Source: Pseudomonas sp. CFBP 13711
GTDB lineage: Bacteria > Pseudomonadota > Gammaproteobacteria > Pseudomonadales > Pseudomonadaceae
Length of the DNA: 64,000 nucleotides
Direction of reading: 5' to 3'
NCBI RefSeq assembly: GCF_014842265.1
Contig: NZ_JACYVI010000009.1
Coordinates: 1 to 64,000 of the forward strand
Both the position numbers and the translations under genes were made by a program. Positions 8,046-17,026 of the stretch are shown here, in pieces. Within the stretch, counting starts at the first letter, position 1. Every line of letters begins with the position of its first letter. The notes under the pieces are model-generated. The model made no database searches. It saw only the letters and a list, made by a program, of their open reading frames with translations, and was not told the DNA's origin.

Positions 8046-10367
8046 TTAGTTCAACCAGCCCTTGACCCAGTCCATTACCGAATCGGCAGGCGCTGCTGCA
8101 CCGCCGCAGGTCGGGCCGGGTTGCGGCTCACTGCCGCGAATATACGGCATCTGTACGGCGTTCGGGCAGCTGGCGTCGGTGCCTTCACCAGTACTGGCAT
8201 TGACCCAGGCCTGCACGACGTTATCGGGCATCGCCATGTCCAGCGGCAGCGGATCGGCCTTCTTCATGAAGCTGGTCCAGATCTGCAAGGCGCCGGTGGC
8301 CCCAGTGAACGGCGTCTTGCCGTTGTCGTCGCGGCCCATCCAGACGATCGCCAGCAAATCCTGACTGAAACCGGCAAACCAGCTGTCGCGGGAATCGTTG
8401 GTGGTGCCCGACTTGCCCGCCAGATTCAGGGTGCTCGGCAGCACGTTGTACACCGATTTACCCGTGCCTTCGCGCATCACCCGCTGCATGGCGTTCTGCA
8501 GCAGATAGATCGAACCCGGGTCGAAACGTTGTTGAATCTGGAATGGGTAGCGCTTGAGCGGCTCCCCTTCTGCAGTCAGTACGCTGCGAATCCCGCGCAA
8601 TGGCGTATTGAAGCCGCCGCTGGCGATGGTCTGATACATCGTCGCCACCTCGATCGGCGTCAGCGCGCCAGCCCCCAGGAGCATCGACGGGAAAGCCGGC
8701 CACTCGCGGGTCACGCCCAGCTTTGTCAGGGTTTTGAAGACATTCGGAATGCCCAGGTCCAGACCCAGCTTCGCGCTGGACAGGTTGTAGGAATGCGCAA
8801 GGCCCTGATACAGGAAAATATTGCCGTGGGCTTTGTGATCGTAGTTCTGCGGCTTCCAGATCTGGCCGTCGGCGCCTTTCACCTGAAAGGGTTCATCGGG
8901 TACCCAACTGGTCAGCGTGTATTGCTGCGGACGTTCGAGTGCGGTGAGGTAGATGGCCGGTTTGACCAACGACCCAATCGGCCGAACGGCATCCAGCGCT
9001 CGGTTGAAACCGGCGAAGCCTGCCTGGCGGCTGCCGATCAGCGCCTGGACTTCGCCGGTTTCCGGATTGGTGACGACCATGGCCGTTTCCATCTCGTCCG
9101 CGCCTTTTCGGCCCGAAATCTTGGCGAAGCTTTCGCGCACGGCGGCTTCGGATTTCATCTGCAGAATCGGGTCGAAGCTGGTGAAGATCCGCAGGCCTTC
9201 CTCGGTCAAGTCTTCATCGCGGTAGTCCTGACGGAGTTGGCGTTTGACCAGATCAAGGAAGTCCGGAAACGAGCTGTCGGCCAGCGATCCGACTTTGCTC
9301 ACGCCCAGCGGCATTTTCTTCGCCGCCGCCACCACTTCCGGCGTGGCGACACCCTGCTGTTCCAGCAGATCGAGAACCAGATTACGCCGTTCCAGCGCAC
9401 GCTCCGGGTTGCGGCGCGGGTTGTAATACGACGGCCCTTTGACCAGGCCGACGAGCAAGGCGACCTGATGCAGCTTCAGTTCCGACAGCGGCTGGCTGAA
9501 GAAATACTGACTCGCCAGACCAAAACCGTGAACCGCACGCTGACCGTCCTGACCGACGAACACTTCGTTCAGATAAGCCTCGAGAATTTCCTGCTTGCTG
9601 TAATGGATCTCCAGCAGAACAGCCATCATCGCTTCGGTCAGCTTGCGGGTGATGCTGCGCTCGTTGGTCAGGTAGAAGTTCTTGACCAGTTGCTGAGTCA
9701 GCGTCGATCCGCCCTGGCGCATCTGGCCAGCGGATGCGTTGATCCAGAAAGCGCGCACGATCCCCTTTGGCGATACCCCAAAGTGATGGTAGAAATCGCG
9801 GTCTTCGACGGTGACGAGGGTGTCGAGCAAATAAGGCGGCGCCTGATCGAGTTTGATCAGAATCCGGTCTTCGAGATTCTTCGGGTACAAGCCGCCGATC
9901 ATCAGAGGCTCAAGCCGCGCAACAGCCAGCTTGGCGCCATTGGCGGCGGTCAGTTCCGCGACGTAATCGCCGGAGAAGCGCACATGGATCTGCTGTGCCG
10001 GATCAGCGCCTTCATAAAACTGGAAGCCGCGGGTGTTGAGATCGACATTGTTGCCGTTGACCGCAGCAGCGCCCGGCCCGTTGGCCACGGCTTCGCGGCG
10101 ATAGCCCAGCGCATCGAGCTCCAGAAGGAAGTCGTCGCGTGAAAGCTTCTGGCCGACGAACAGCTCCAGCGGTCGCGCATATACCTTGGCCGGAATGGTC
10201 CAGCGCTTGCCGGAGAATTTTTCCTGGACGATGGAATCCAGGTAAACGGCGAAGCAGCCAAGGATCACCAGCCCGACAAGACTGAGTTTCAGGGCCCAGC
10301 CCAACAGGCTGCGCAGGCGGCTGTTGGTGGGTTTGGGGGATTTTTTCGGGGTGCGGGATCGGGTCAT
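8046..10367 (-). CDS. mrcB: Penicillin-binding protein 1B, bifunctional peptidoglycan synthase
   Basis: Class A PBP that polymerises glycan strands and cross-links them. The 773-residue protein has a short basic cytosolic tail, one membrane helix (about 22-45), a UB2H-like region, a family 51 glycosyltransferase domain with catalytic Glu188 (VEDRDFYHHFG) and the QGGSTLTQQLVKN motif, and a transpeptidase domain with Ser466 in GSLVK, an SYN motif and KSGTTN. The domain order is standard. It is first in an apparent operon mrcB-lpoP-yqcC. The ATG at 10367 gives the usual positively charged N-terminus. Confidence 0.97.
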   Translation of the reverse strand: MTRSRTPKKSPKPTNSRLRSLLGWALKLSLVGLVILGCFAVYLDSIVQEKFSGKRWTIPAKVYARPLELFVGQKLSRDDFLLELDALGYRREAVANGPGAAAVNGNNVDLNTRGFQFYEGADPAQQIHVRFSGDYVAELTAANGAKLAVARLEPLMIGGLYPKNLEDRILIKLDQAPPYLLDTLVTVEDRDFYHHFGVSPKGIVRAFWINASAGQMRQGGSTLTQQLVKNFYLTNERSITRKLTEAMMAVLLEIHYSKQEILEAYLNEVFVGQDGQRAVHGFGLASQYFFSQPLSELKLHQVALLVGLVKGPSYYNPRRNPERALERRNLVLDLLEQQGVATPEVVAAAKKMPLGVSKVGSLADSSFPDFLDLVKRQLRQDYRDEDLTEEGLRIFTSFDPILQMKSEAAVRESFAKISGRKGADEMETAMVVTNPETGEVQALIGSRQAGFAGFNRALDAVRPIGSLVKPAIYLTALERPQQYTLTSWVPDEPFQVKGADGQIWKPQNYDHKAHGNIFLYQGLAHSYNLSSAKLGLDLGIPNVFKTLTKLGVTREWPAFPSMLLGAGALTPIEVATMYQTIASGGFNTPLRGIRSVLTAEGEPLKRYPFQIQQRFDPGSIYLLQNAMQRVMREGTGKSVYNVLPSTLNLAGKSGTTNDSRDSWFAGFSQDLLAIVWMGRDDNGKTPFTGATGALQIWTSFMKKADPLPLDMAMPDNVVQAWVNASTGEGTDASCPNAVQMPYIRGSEPQPGPTCGGAAAPADSVMDWVKGWLN

Positions 10368-10500
10368 GGCGGCGGATTATACGCACTTTCAAAGCCCCCG
10401 ACAGACCACCCTTTAAGCGGTTTGCAGCAATGTCTGTAGCGGCCATAATGGCCGCCTTTCGCTACTTCTCTATCGACTTATCACCTTTCAAGGATCGTCC

Positions 10501-12036
10501 GTGAGCCAGACACTGATAGCCGCGCTGCAAAACCCCGCCCTGTTTCCTCACCCGGTCGAACAGTTTCAGGTCATCGAGACGCATATTTCCTGGGTGCTGC
10601 TTACCGGCCCTTACGTTTACAAGATGAAGAAGCCGGTCAATTTTGGCTTTCTGGACTTCACCAGCCTGTCGGCGCGTAAGCATTTCTGTGAGCAGGAGCT
10701 AATGCTCAACCAGCGCCTGACGGAGGATCTGTACCTGGAAGTGCTGCCTGTCACCGGCAGTATCGACGCTCCGCAGCTGAATGGTGAAGGCGAAGCGATC
10801 GAGTACGTGCTGAAAATGCGCCAGTTCCCGCAGGACGGCCTGCTCAGCACCTTGCAAGCCAAAGGCGAACTGACCACCGCGCACATCGACGACATGGCAC
10901 GGCAGATCGCCGAGTTTCATCTCAAATCGCCCAAAGTCCCGATGGAAAACCCACTCGGCAGTGCTGACAGCGTCATGGCGCCGGTCACGCAGAACTTTGA
11001 GCAGATTCTGCCCTTCCTCAGCGAAAAGTCTGACCTCATTCAGCTGGAAGCGCTGGAAGCGTGGGCCAACACCAGCTTCGAGCGCCTCAAGCCATTGATG
11101 AACCAGCGCAAGCTGGACGGGTTTGTCCGCGAGTGCCATGGCGACATCCACTTGGGCAACGCAACGCTGATCGATGGCAAGGTCGTGATTTTCGACTGCA
11201 TCGAATTCAACGAGCCCTTCCGCATGACAGACGTCTATGCGGACATCGGCTTCCTGGCCATGGACCTTGAGGATCGCGGCCTGAAAAGCCTGTCCCGTCG
11301 ATTCGTCAGCCAGTACCTGGAGCTGACCGGCGACTACGCGGGCCTGCAGCTGCTGAATTTCTACAAAGCCTACCGCGCACTGGTCCGCGCCAAAGTGGCG
11401 CTGTTCAGCCTGAATGCCGATGCTGACCAGGTGCAGCGCGCCGCAACCCTGCGCCAGTATCGTAACTACGCCAACCTGGCCGAGAGCTACAGCGCGATCC
11501 CGTCCAATTTTCTGGCCATCACCCATGGCGTTTCTGCGGTCGGGAAAAGCCAGGTCGCGATGCGGCTGGTGGAAGCGCTGGGTGCTATCCGCCTGCGTTC
11601 GGATGTCGAGCGCAAGCGTGTATTTGCCGACCATAACGACCTGTATTCCGCCGATGTCAGTGCCGCCACCTATCAGCGCCTGAACGAGCTGGCCGGTGTC
11701 GTGCTCCGCGCAGGCTTGCCGGTGGTCATCGACGCAACTTATCTGAAGCTCGCACAGCGTCAGGCAGCCGCGCAGATTGCCGAGGCGATGGGCGTTCCTT
11801 TCCTGATCATTGATTGCGCTGCGCCAAAGGCAGTTATCGAGGGATGGCTGGCGCAACGTCGGGCACAGAATCAGGACCCTTCCGACGCAACGATGGAAGT
11901 CATTGAAGCGCAGCTGGCCAGTCGCGAAGCGCTGACCGCCGACGAGATACTGCGCAGCCGGCACGTCGAGACCAACGTCAGCGGCGATCTGGACAAGCTG
12001 GTCGCGGACATCCGTCAGCATCTGCCGGGCCTGTAA
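10501..12036 (+). CDS. Aminoglycoside-phosphotransferase-like / P-loop ATPase fusion protein
   Basis: A 511-residue two-domain protein of unknown substrate. The N-terminal part (about 1-330) resembles the APH/choline-kinase fold, with catalytic loop CHGDIHLGN and metal-binding FDCIEFNEPF. The C-terminal part (about 340-511) is a P-loop kinase-like ATPase with Walker A GVSAVGKS and a lid region rich in arginines. The start is GTG at 10501 with AAGGA upstream. The family is widespread in proteobacteria and often annotated as a bifunctional aminoglycoside phosphotransferase/ATP-binding protein; that name does not show that it confers resistance. It stands alone, divergent from mrcB. Confidence 0.85.
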   Translation: MSQTLIAALQNPALFPHPVEQFQVIETHISWVLLTGPYVYKMKKPVNFGFLDFTSLSARKHFCEQELMLNQRLTEDLYLEVLPVTGSIDAPQLNGEGEAIEYVLKMRQFPQDGLLSTLQAKGELTTAHIDDMARQIAEFHLKSPKVPMENPLGSADSVMAPVTQNFEQILPFLSEKSDLIQLEALEAWANTSFERLKPLMNQRKLDGFVRECHGDIHLGNATLIDGKVVIFDCIEFNEPFRMTDVYADIGFLAMDLEDRGLKSLSRRFVSQYLELTGDYAGLQLLNFYKAYRALVRAKVALFSLNADADQVQRAATLRQYRNYANLAESYSAIPSNFLAITHGVSAVGKSQVAMRLVEALGAIRLRSDVERKRVFADHNDLYSADVSAATYQRLNELAGVVLRAGLPVVIDATYLKLAQRQAAAQIAEAMGVPFLIIDCAAPKAVIEGWLAQRRAQNQDPSDATMEVIEAQLASREALTADEILRSRHVETNVSGDLDKLVADIRQHLPGL

Positions 12037-12138
12037 CACGCCGGCCAAACCAGTGGTCGAGTCGTGAAGGATATCGCTTCACGGCTCGCCACTAGTGGCA
12101 TTATAGTGGCGTCAGAATTCCAACAAAGGAGACGTCAG

Positions 12139-12483
12139 ATGAACCAGCCCAAGCAGCTCGACTCGCCTCTGTTCGCATTGCTGCGAAAAGACGACGTGAC
12201 CGCCTTCAACCTCGAACGGCCCAAGCAGGGCCCTGTCGATCTTTCGGCTGGGGATTTCCGTGGTCTAGACCTGCGTGAACTCAACGCTGAGGAGGTCGAT
12301 TTCAGCGACGCCTACTTCAGATCTGCGGACCTGCGTGGCGTTGACTTCCGGACAACCAGGCTCGAGGGTGCAAGCATCGCCCACGCGCAGATATCCGGGG
12401 CGTACTTCCCGCCAGAGCTCAGTGCTGACGAAATCCTCATGTCGGTCAATTTCGGTACGCGCCTGCGCTATCGCACCCGCTAA
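12139..12483 (+). CDS. Pentapeptide-repeat protein
   Basis: A small protein of about 114 residues with a run of A(D/N)Lxx-type pentapeptides between residues 36 and 90 (for example DFRGLDLRELNAEEVDFSD and SADLRGVDFR), which would make a short right-handed quadrilateral beta-helix. The ATG at 12139 has AAGGAG upstream; the frame is open for 25 more codons but without a better start. No partner is evident. The protein is much shorter than gyrase-protecting pentapeptide proteins, so I assign no function. Confidence 0.8.
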   Translation: MNQPKQLDSPLFALLRKDDVTAFNLERPKQGPVDLSAGDFRGLDLRELNAEEVDFSDAYFRSADLRGVDFRTTRLEGASIAHAQISGAYFPPELSADEILMSVNFGTRLRYRTR

Positions 12484-12725
12484 CCTCATCACAGCCGCCA
12501 AACCTCGCTCTATGCCTCGCCCCGCATGCGCCGCCGTGCCGGGCCCGTGCTCGCCTTTCCTCCTCACCTGACCCCTACCGTTCGGCGGCGTGGCCCGCGT
12601 TCCGCTGACATTCTCCCGCAGCCTGACTCGAGGTCGTCTACGCTCAAGGGCATGGCTCGCCTTTTCAGTTTGTGTCGAGCCTACGGAGAAGTTATTACAC
12701 GGAATGACTGGAAAGGGCTGCAATC

Positions 12726-13004
12726 ATGGACGATGAGTTACTGGGGATGAAGAATCTTGGCAAGACCTCGGTTCAATGGCTTCACGCTGCGGGCATTCAC
12801 ACTGTCGCCGACCTGCGCCGTCTTGGCGCAATCCAGGCCTACCGGGCCATCAAGGTCAGGGGTTTCCGAGCATCCAAAGCGCTGCTGTATTCACTCGAGG
12901 GCGCGTTGTCAAATCGCCTTTGGAGCGAGCTGCCTCAAGAATACAAAGATTCCCTGGACACCGAATTGAGGAACGTGAGCCCTGGGGCAATCGGGGAACG
13001 CTGA
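12726..13004 (+). CDS. TfoX/Sxy C-terminal domain protein
   Basis: A 92-residue protein that matches the C-terminal domain of TfoX/Sxy (LGMKNLGKTSVQWLHAAGIH in the first 25 residues, then a helical RRLGAIQAYRAIK segment). This domain resembles a helix-hairpin-helix fold. The N-terminal TfoX domain is absent, so a competence-regulator role should not be assumed. GGAAAGG precedes the ATG. The gene lies just upstream of the PrrF promoter. Confidence 0.8.
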   Translation: MDDELLGMKNLGKTSVQWLHAAGIHTVADLRRLGAIQAYRAIKVRGFRASKALLYSLEGALSNRLWSELPQEYKDSLDTELRNVSPGAIGER

Positions 13005-13036
13005 GCTCGCACAGCAAAATAGTCTGCAGAACACTG

Positions 13037-13068
13037 TTGACTTACAAATGAGAATCACTATGATTATC
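13037..13068 (+). promoter_or_regulatory. Promoter with overlapping Fur box for PrrF
   Basis: A sigma-70-type promoter, TTGACT (13037-13042), a 16-base spacer and TATGAT (13059-13064), is overlaid by a Fur-box-like 19-mer at 13050-13068 that matches 14 of 19 positions of the classical consensus. Iron-loaded Fur bound here would block transcription starting near 13071. Confidence 0.85.
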
Positions 13069-13070
13069 AC

Positions 13071-13185
13071 ATCCGGTCGCGAGACTGGCCGATAACCTGA
13101 AAGGCTCCTTGGTTCGGACTCTCAGATTATCTCCTCATCAGGCTAATCACGGTTTTTGACCCGGCTCTTTGCCGGGTCTTTTTTT
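13071..13185 (+). ncRNA. prrF: PrrF iron-responsive small RNA
   Basis: A RNA of about 115 nt. It starts with a hairpin (CCGGTC/GACTGG), carries the conserved core that in PrrF pairs with mRNAs of iron-containing proteins (CTCCTTGGTTCGGACTCTC, then a TCTCCTCATCAGGC stretch near 13131-13143), and ends with a terminator GACCCGGC/GCCGGGTC followed by a T run (13158-13185). I recognise the sequence from memory as PrrF, the pseudomonad counterpart of RyhB, made when iron is scarce and lowering non-essential iron proteins. Only one copy is present here, whereas P. aeruginosa has two in tandem at the matching position beside haem-uptake genes. Confidence 0.92.
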
Positions 13186-13194
13186 GCCTGCGAT

Positions 13195-13974
13195 TTAATG
13201 GCCCACACCCAGACGGACCATCAGATCATCCAGCAGGCTGGTCGCCCCGAGCCGCAGTCTCCCCTGCTCAAGCCAGCGGGGGCCGAATCGTGCCCTGACC
13301 AGATCCATGTGCACCCGCGCTTCATCGAGGGTCCGCACATTTCCGGAAACGTTGATGCCCACATGGGCGCCTGACTCGGCGATGGCCGCAATCAAAATTC
13401 GGCTGGCCTGGGGCGTTGCGTTGATGATGTGTTTGCCCGTGCTGGTTTTCAGAAAATTGGCGCCCTCCTCAATCGCCACACAGCTTGCACCGTGAATGAC
13501 CTGCGGATCACGCAGCACGCCGGTTTCCAGCGTGACGGTCAATGCTGCCCGAGCACACCTGGCTTTGCAGGCACTGATGATGTCTGCGCCGATCTGCCTG
13601 TCCCCGCCCAGTAGCGCATGGAAGGGATAAACAAGATCGATTTCGTCGGCGCCCGCAAGGATTGCCGCCTGGGTTTCCGACTCGGCGGAGCTGACAGAAG
13701 GCGAACCGCTGGGGAAATTGACCGCGGCCACGACCTTGATCTCCCGCGCATGAAGCCTGTCGAGCGTGCGCCGCGCCAGTCCTGCGAATCTGGGCATTAC
13801 GCAGACGGCGGCAACATGCCCCACAGGTGTCAGAGCTCGATGACACAACGCAATAATCTTTTCAGGCGTGTCGTCGGCATTCAACGACGCCAATTCCATC
13901 AGTCCAACAGCCAGTTGCGCCAGCGACGCTTCGACCTCATACACGTCAATTGCTTCGTTTAGGTCGTTCATCAC
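13195..13974 (-). CDS. deoC: DeoC-like deoxyribose-phosphate aldolase homologue with an altered active site
   Basis: A 259-residue TIM-barrel protein, the same length as E. coli DeoC and clearly homologous. The Schiff-base lysine (Lys176 in NFLKTSTGK) and the proton-relay aspartate (Asp113 in EIDLVYP) are present. The second active-site lysine, within the usual GxKxxGGVRT motif, is replaced: the segment reads GINVSGNVRT, with Asn208 at the lysine position, and the phosphate-binding GG is GN. The enzyme may therefore be weak or act on another substrate. It stands alone, convergent with PrrF, and is not part of a nucleoside catabolic operon. Two adjacent ATG codons could serve as the start. Confidence 0.85.
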   Translation of the reverse strand: MMNDLNEAIDVYEVEASLAQLAVGLMELASLNADDTPEKIIALCHRALTPVGHVAAVCVMPRFAGLARRTLDRLHAREIKVVAAVNFPSGSPSVSSAESETQAAILAGADEIDLVYPFHALLGGDRQIGADIISACKARCARAALTVTLETGVLRDPQVIHGASCVAIEEGANFLKTSTGKHIINATPQASRILIAAIAESGAHVGINVSGNVRTLDEARVHMDLVRARFGPRWLEQGRLRLGATSLLDDLMVRLGVGH

Positions 13975-14162
13975 ACACCCTCAATGTCTTTGCCTGGGGC
14001 GACGATAATCGAGAACGGCTGTGCCTGAACGGTCACAAAGACGCAAAAGAGCAGGCCTACGTGATTACAAGAATTGTCCGAAGGACGTTGCCCGCACGGG
14101 CATCGAAAATGGGGCTGCTGCGTTGACAAGGGCAACTTATGCCGGTTGATCCGAGCCCCATT

Positions 14163-14930
14163 TCAGCGAGCGATCACCAGCGGATGCCCACGCTCGGGAT
14201 GGGGCTGTACCAGAACATCCAGGCCGAATACCGACTTCAGCGCTTCAGGCTTCAGCACTTGCTGGGGTGTGCCGGATAGATGTGCCCGCCCCAGATTCAG
14301 CAACAACAGGTGATCGCAATAACGGGCGGCCAGATTCAAGTCATGCAGGATCACCATTACCGCGCCGCCACGGTCGGCGAACGCGCGAACCGCTAGCAGC
14401 GTGGTGTGCTGATGCAGCGGGTCGAGCGCCGAGGTCGGCTCGTCCAGCAGAAGGATCTGGCCCTCCTCGCCGGGCCACACCTGAGCCAGCACTCGCGCCA
14501 GATGGACGCGCTGACGCTCGCCCCCCGACAGCGTCAAATAGCTGCGACCCAGTAGGTGAAGCCCATCGGCGGCCGCAAGAGCGTACTGGATAATTTCCCC
14601 GTCACGCTGCTGACCGCTGTCATGGGGCAAGCGGCCCATCGCAACCACTTCCTCGACCTTGAACGCGAAGCTCAACGTCGAACTCTGCGGCAGTACAGCC
14701 AGCCGCCGCGCCCGCTCGGGGCCACGCCACTGATTGAGGGGAATGTCGTCCAGCAACACCTGGCCGTGGGTCGGGGCAAGCTCGCCGCACAGGGCAGCCA
14801 TCAGCGTACTTTTCCCTGCACCATTGGGGCCCAGCACGCCAAGCATCTGACCGGGCGCCAATGCCAAGTCGATGTTGGCGACCACCTGTTTGCCATCACG
14901 CATGATGCCCAAGTCATTGGCGATCAACAT
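14163..14930 (-). CDS. hmuV: Haem ABC transporter ATP-binding protein HmuV
   Basis: The ATPase that drives haem import through HmuU. The 255-residue protein has Walker A GPNGAGKST, signature LSGGERQRVHLARVL, Walker B ILLLDEPTSALD and a switch histidine in ILHDLN. The start overlaps the hmuU stop by one base (TGATG). It is last in the hmuT-hmuU-hmuV operon. Confidence 0.95.
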   Translation of the reverse strand: MLIANDLGIMRDGKQVVANIDLALAPGQMLGVLGPNGAGKSTLMAALCGELAPTHGQVLLDDIPLNQWRGPERARRLAVLPQSSTLSFAFKVEEVVAMGRLPHDSGQQRDGEIIQYALAAADGLHLLGRSYLTLSGGERQRVHLARVLAQVWPGEEGQILLLDEPTSALDPLHQHTTLLAVRAFADRGGAVMVILHDLNLAARYCDHLLLLNLGRAHLSGTPQQVLKPEALKSVFGLDVLVQPHPERGHPLVIAR

Positions 14931-15967
14931 CAGCTAGGCCCTCGAACCAGCAGGAATAGAAAAAACGGCGCGCCAATGAACACGGTGACAATCCCGATCG
15001 GCAGCTCCGCAGGGGCCATCACCAGTCGGGCGAAGATGTCCGCGAAGAGCAGCAGCGTGGCGCCTGCCAGCGCCGAGGCGGGAAGAACAACGCGGTGGTC
15101 CGGCCCGGTCAGCAGTCGCACCAGGTGCGGCACGATGAGACCGACGAAACCGATCAGCCCCGCCGCCGCAACGGCGGCCCCCACGCCGAGGGCGATGCAC
15201 AAAATCAGCTCACGCTTGAGGCGTTCGACCTCGATGCCCAGGTGACGCGCCTCCGATTCTCCCAGCAGCAACGCATTGAGCGCCTTGGCTCGGCGCGGCA
15301 GCCAGAGAATCACTGCCACGCAAACCAGCAAAAGAGGCCAGAGCCGGGCATAACTGGCGCCGTTGAGCGTGCCCAGATTCCAGAACGTCAGCGTCCGGAG
15401 GCTGGCGTCATCGGCCAGATACGTGAACAGGCCGATGATCGAACCGGCCAGCGCGGTCATCGCCACCCCCGCCAGCAGCATGGTGCTGACGCTGGTTCGG
15501 CCATCGCGGCGTCCGAGCCGATAGACGATTGCGGTAACACCAAGCCCACCGGCGAAGGCGCAGATGGACAGCAGATACGGCTGGAACACCTCAGGCAAAC
15601 CTCCCAGGGATGCTCCGGCGACGATGGCTACCGCCGCCCCCAATGCCGCGCCACTGGAAACCCCGACCAGACCGGGATCCGCCAAGGGGTTGCGGAACAG
15701 ACCCTGCATCGCGACGCCGGACAAGGCGAGCACTGAACCTACTGCCAACCCGAGCAACGTGCGAGGCAGGCGGATCTGGCCCACGATCAGTTCCGCCTGC
15801 TGCAAGTTGTTCTCCGCCACGGGCACGCCCACCAGATGAAGAAACGCGCGCAAGGTGTCCATCATTGGCAGACTGACAGGCCCGAGCGCAAGGGACAGCC
15901 ATATCGCCAGCAAACAGGCCAGGCCCAGTGCGATGAACAGCGTTTTGGGGGCGAGATCAAGCTTCAT
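14930..15967 (-). CDS. hmuU: Haem ABC transporter permease HmuU
   Basis: An inner-membrane permease of the FecCD/BtuC type, 345 residues with about ten hydrophobic helices. Family motifs include RLPRTLLGLAVGSVLALSG and GLIGFVGLIVPHLVR, the latter being the cytosolic loop that contacts the ATPase. It imports haem as a HmuU2V2 complex. Its ATG overlaps the hmuT stop by four bases, indicating translational coupling. Confidence 0.95.
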   Translation of the reverse strand: MKLDLAPKTLFIALGLACLLAIWLSLALGPVSLPMMDTLRAFLHLVGVPVAENNLQQAELIVGQIRLPRTLLGLAVGSVLALSGVAMQGLFRNPLADPGLVGVSSGAALGAAVAIVAGASLGGLPEVFQPYLLSICAFAGGLGVTAIVYRLGRRDGRTSVSTMLLAGVAMTALAGSIIGLFTYLADDASLRTLTFWNLGTLNGASYARLWPLLLVCVAVILWLPRRAKALNALLLGESEARHLGIEVERLKRELILCIALGVGAAVAAAGLIGFVGLIVPHLVRLLTGPDHRVVLPASALAGATLLLFADIFARLVMAPAELPIGIVTVFIGAPFFLFLLVRGPS

Positions 15968-16857
15968 TGAGCGTTCGAGACCCTGGCGTTGAGCGCTGCG
16001 GCGTGAGGATAGAAGGCGTCTGCCAACGACTTCACGGCGTCCGGCAATCGAGGCCCAAGACCGCCCACCAGTAACGTCGGGTCAATCTCGATTACGCGGT
16101 TATCCCGGACGGCCCTGGTTGCCCCGAGCAGTGGGTTTTCACGCAGCAATGCCTCGCGAGGCTGGACACCGTTTTGAGCCCGATCGCTGACAACGAGCAC
16201 TTCAGGATTCAGCCCGCTCAGTGCCTCATTGGAAAACACTTTATAGCCAGTGTGGGTAGCCAGGTTGCGGCCACCCGCCTGGGCGATTAGCCAGTCGCCG
16301 ACAGTGCCTGCGCCAGCCACCATCGGCGCGCTGCCTGCATGACTGACCAGCAACAGAACACCGGGCGCGGAACGCTTCAGTTGCATCACTCGCTCATGCT
16401 CCGCCGCGAGCCGCTGGATGTATTGGTCGCTCAACTGCCGCGCCTCGCCTTCCTTGCCCAATAACGCGCCTAGCCTTTCAAGATTGGCCCGCAGCGCAGG
16501 CAACTCTGCACTCGCCGACAGCACCTCCACTTGCACGCCGGCCGTGCGCAATTGCTGGATGACCGGCGGAGGCCCCATTTCTTCGGTGCCTATCAGAATC
16601 TTCGGACGCAACGTGAGAATACCTTCCGCCGACAACTGCCGCTGGTAGCCAATGCCCGGCAGCGATTTGACCGATGGCGGGTGCTGGCTCGTGCTGTCCA
16701 CGCCCACCAGATGCGATTCCCCGCCCAGCGCGACGATCCATTCCGTCAAGGCGCCGCCGGCACTGACCCAGCGTTGCGGCTCAGGTGACGCGGCCGTTGC
16801 CAGATGGGCAATAAACAACCCTGTCACGATCGCGATCAGCTGGGCGGTGAAGCGCAT
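15964..16857 (-). CDS. hmuT: Haem ABC transporter periplasmic binding protein HmuT
   Basis: Captures haem in the periplasm. The 297-residue protein starts with a Sec signal peptide (MRFTAQLIAIVTGLFIAHLA...) and has the two-lobed TroA-like fold typical of siderophore and haem binding proteins (ERWVSAGGALTE-like start, LVGVDSTSQHP). It is first in hmuTUV. No TonB receptor gene or haem oxygenase lies in the window, so the outer-membrane step is encoded elsewhere. A Fur-like box lies about 130 bases upstream. Confidence 0.93.
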   Translation of the reverse strand: MRFTAQLIAIVTGLFIAHLATAASPEPQRWVSAGGALTEWIVALGGESHLVGVDSTSQHPPSVKSLPGIGYQRQLSAEGILTLRPKILIGTEEMGPPPVIQQLRTAGVQVEVLSASAELPALRANLERLGALLGKEGEARQLSDQYIQRLAAEHERVMQLKRSAPGVLLLVSHAGSAPMVAGAGTVGDWLIAQAGGRNLATHTGYKVFSNEALSGLNPEVLVVSDRAQNGVQPREALLRENPLLGATRAVRDNRVIEIDPTLLVGGLGPRLPDAVKSLADAFYPHAAALNARVSNAQ

Positions 16858-16983
16858 AAAAGGTGCGTCCTCTATAAAGGAAGGCGCAGTCGATCACCTC
16901 AAGGCGCGACTGGCTGGATTTCGTTCATCGACTGACGGGTTTGACTGCTGGCAGAATGCGCAGCCTGCTACAGCCAGGCATTT

Positions 16984-17002
16984 GATAATTATTTGCATTT
17001 GA
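16984..17002 (-). promoter_or_regulatory. Fur-like box in the hmuT/Rieske intergenic region
   Basis: The 19-mer beginning GATAATTATTTGCATTT matches the classical Fur consensus at 12 of 19 positions. It sits in an AT-rich stretch upstream of hmuT and only 12 bases before the Shine-Dalgarno of the divergent Rieske gene, so it could control both. Confidence 0.6.
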
Positions 17003-17026
17003 GCGTCAAGCGCCAAGGAGACCACG

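Noticed and set aside
7872..10142. A 756-codon plus-strand frame opposite lpoP and mrcB
   Set aside because: It crosses two real genes on the other strand and has no domain or start support.
10501..12036. An aminoglycoside resistance gene
   Set aside because: The protein shares only the general kinase-like fold and is fused to a P-loop domain. It is a conserved chromosomal gene with no sign of transfer.
12726..13004. A full competence regulator TfoX
   Set aside because: Only the C-terminal domain is present; the N-terminal TfoX domain is missing.
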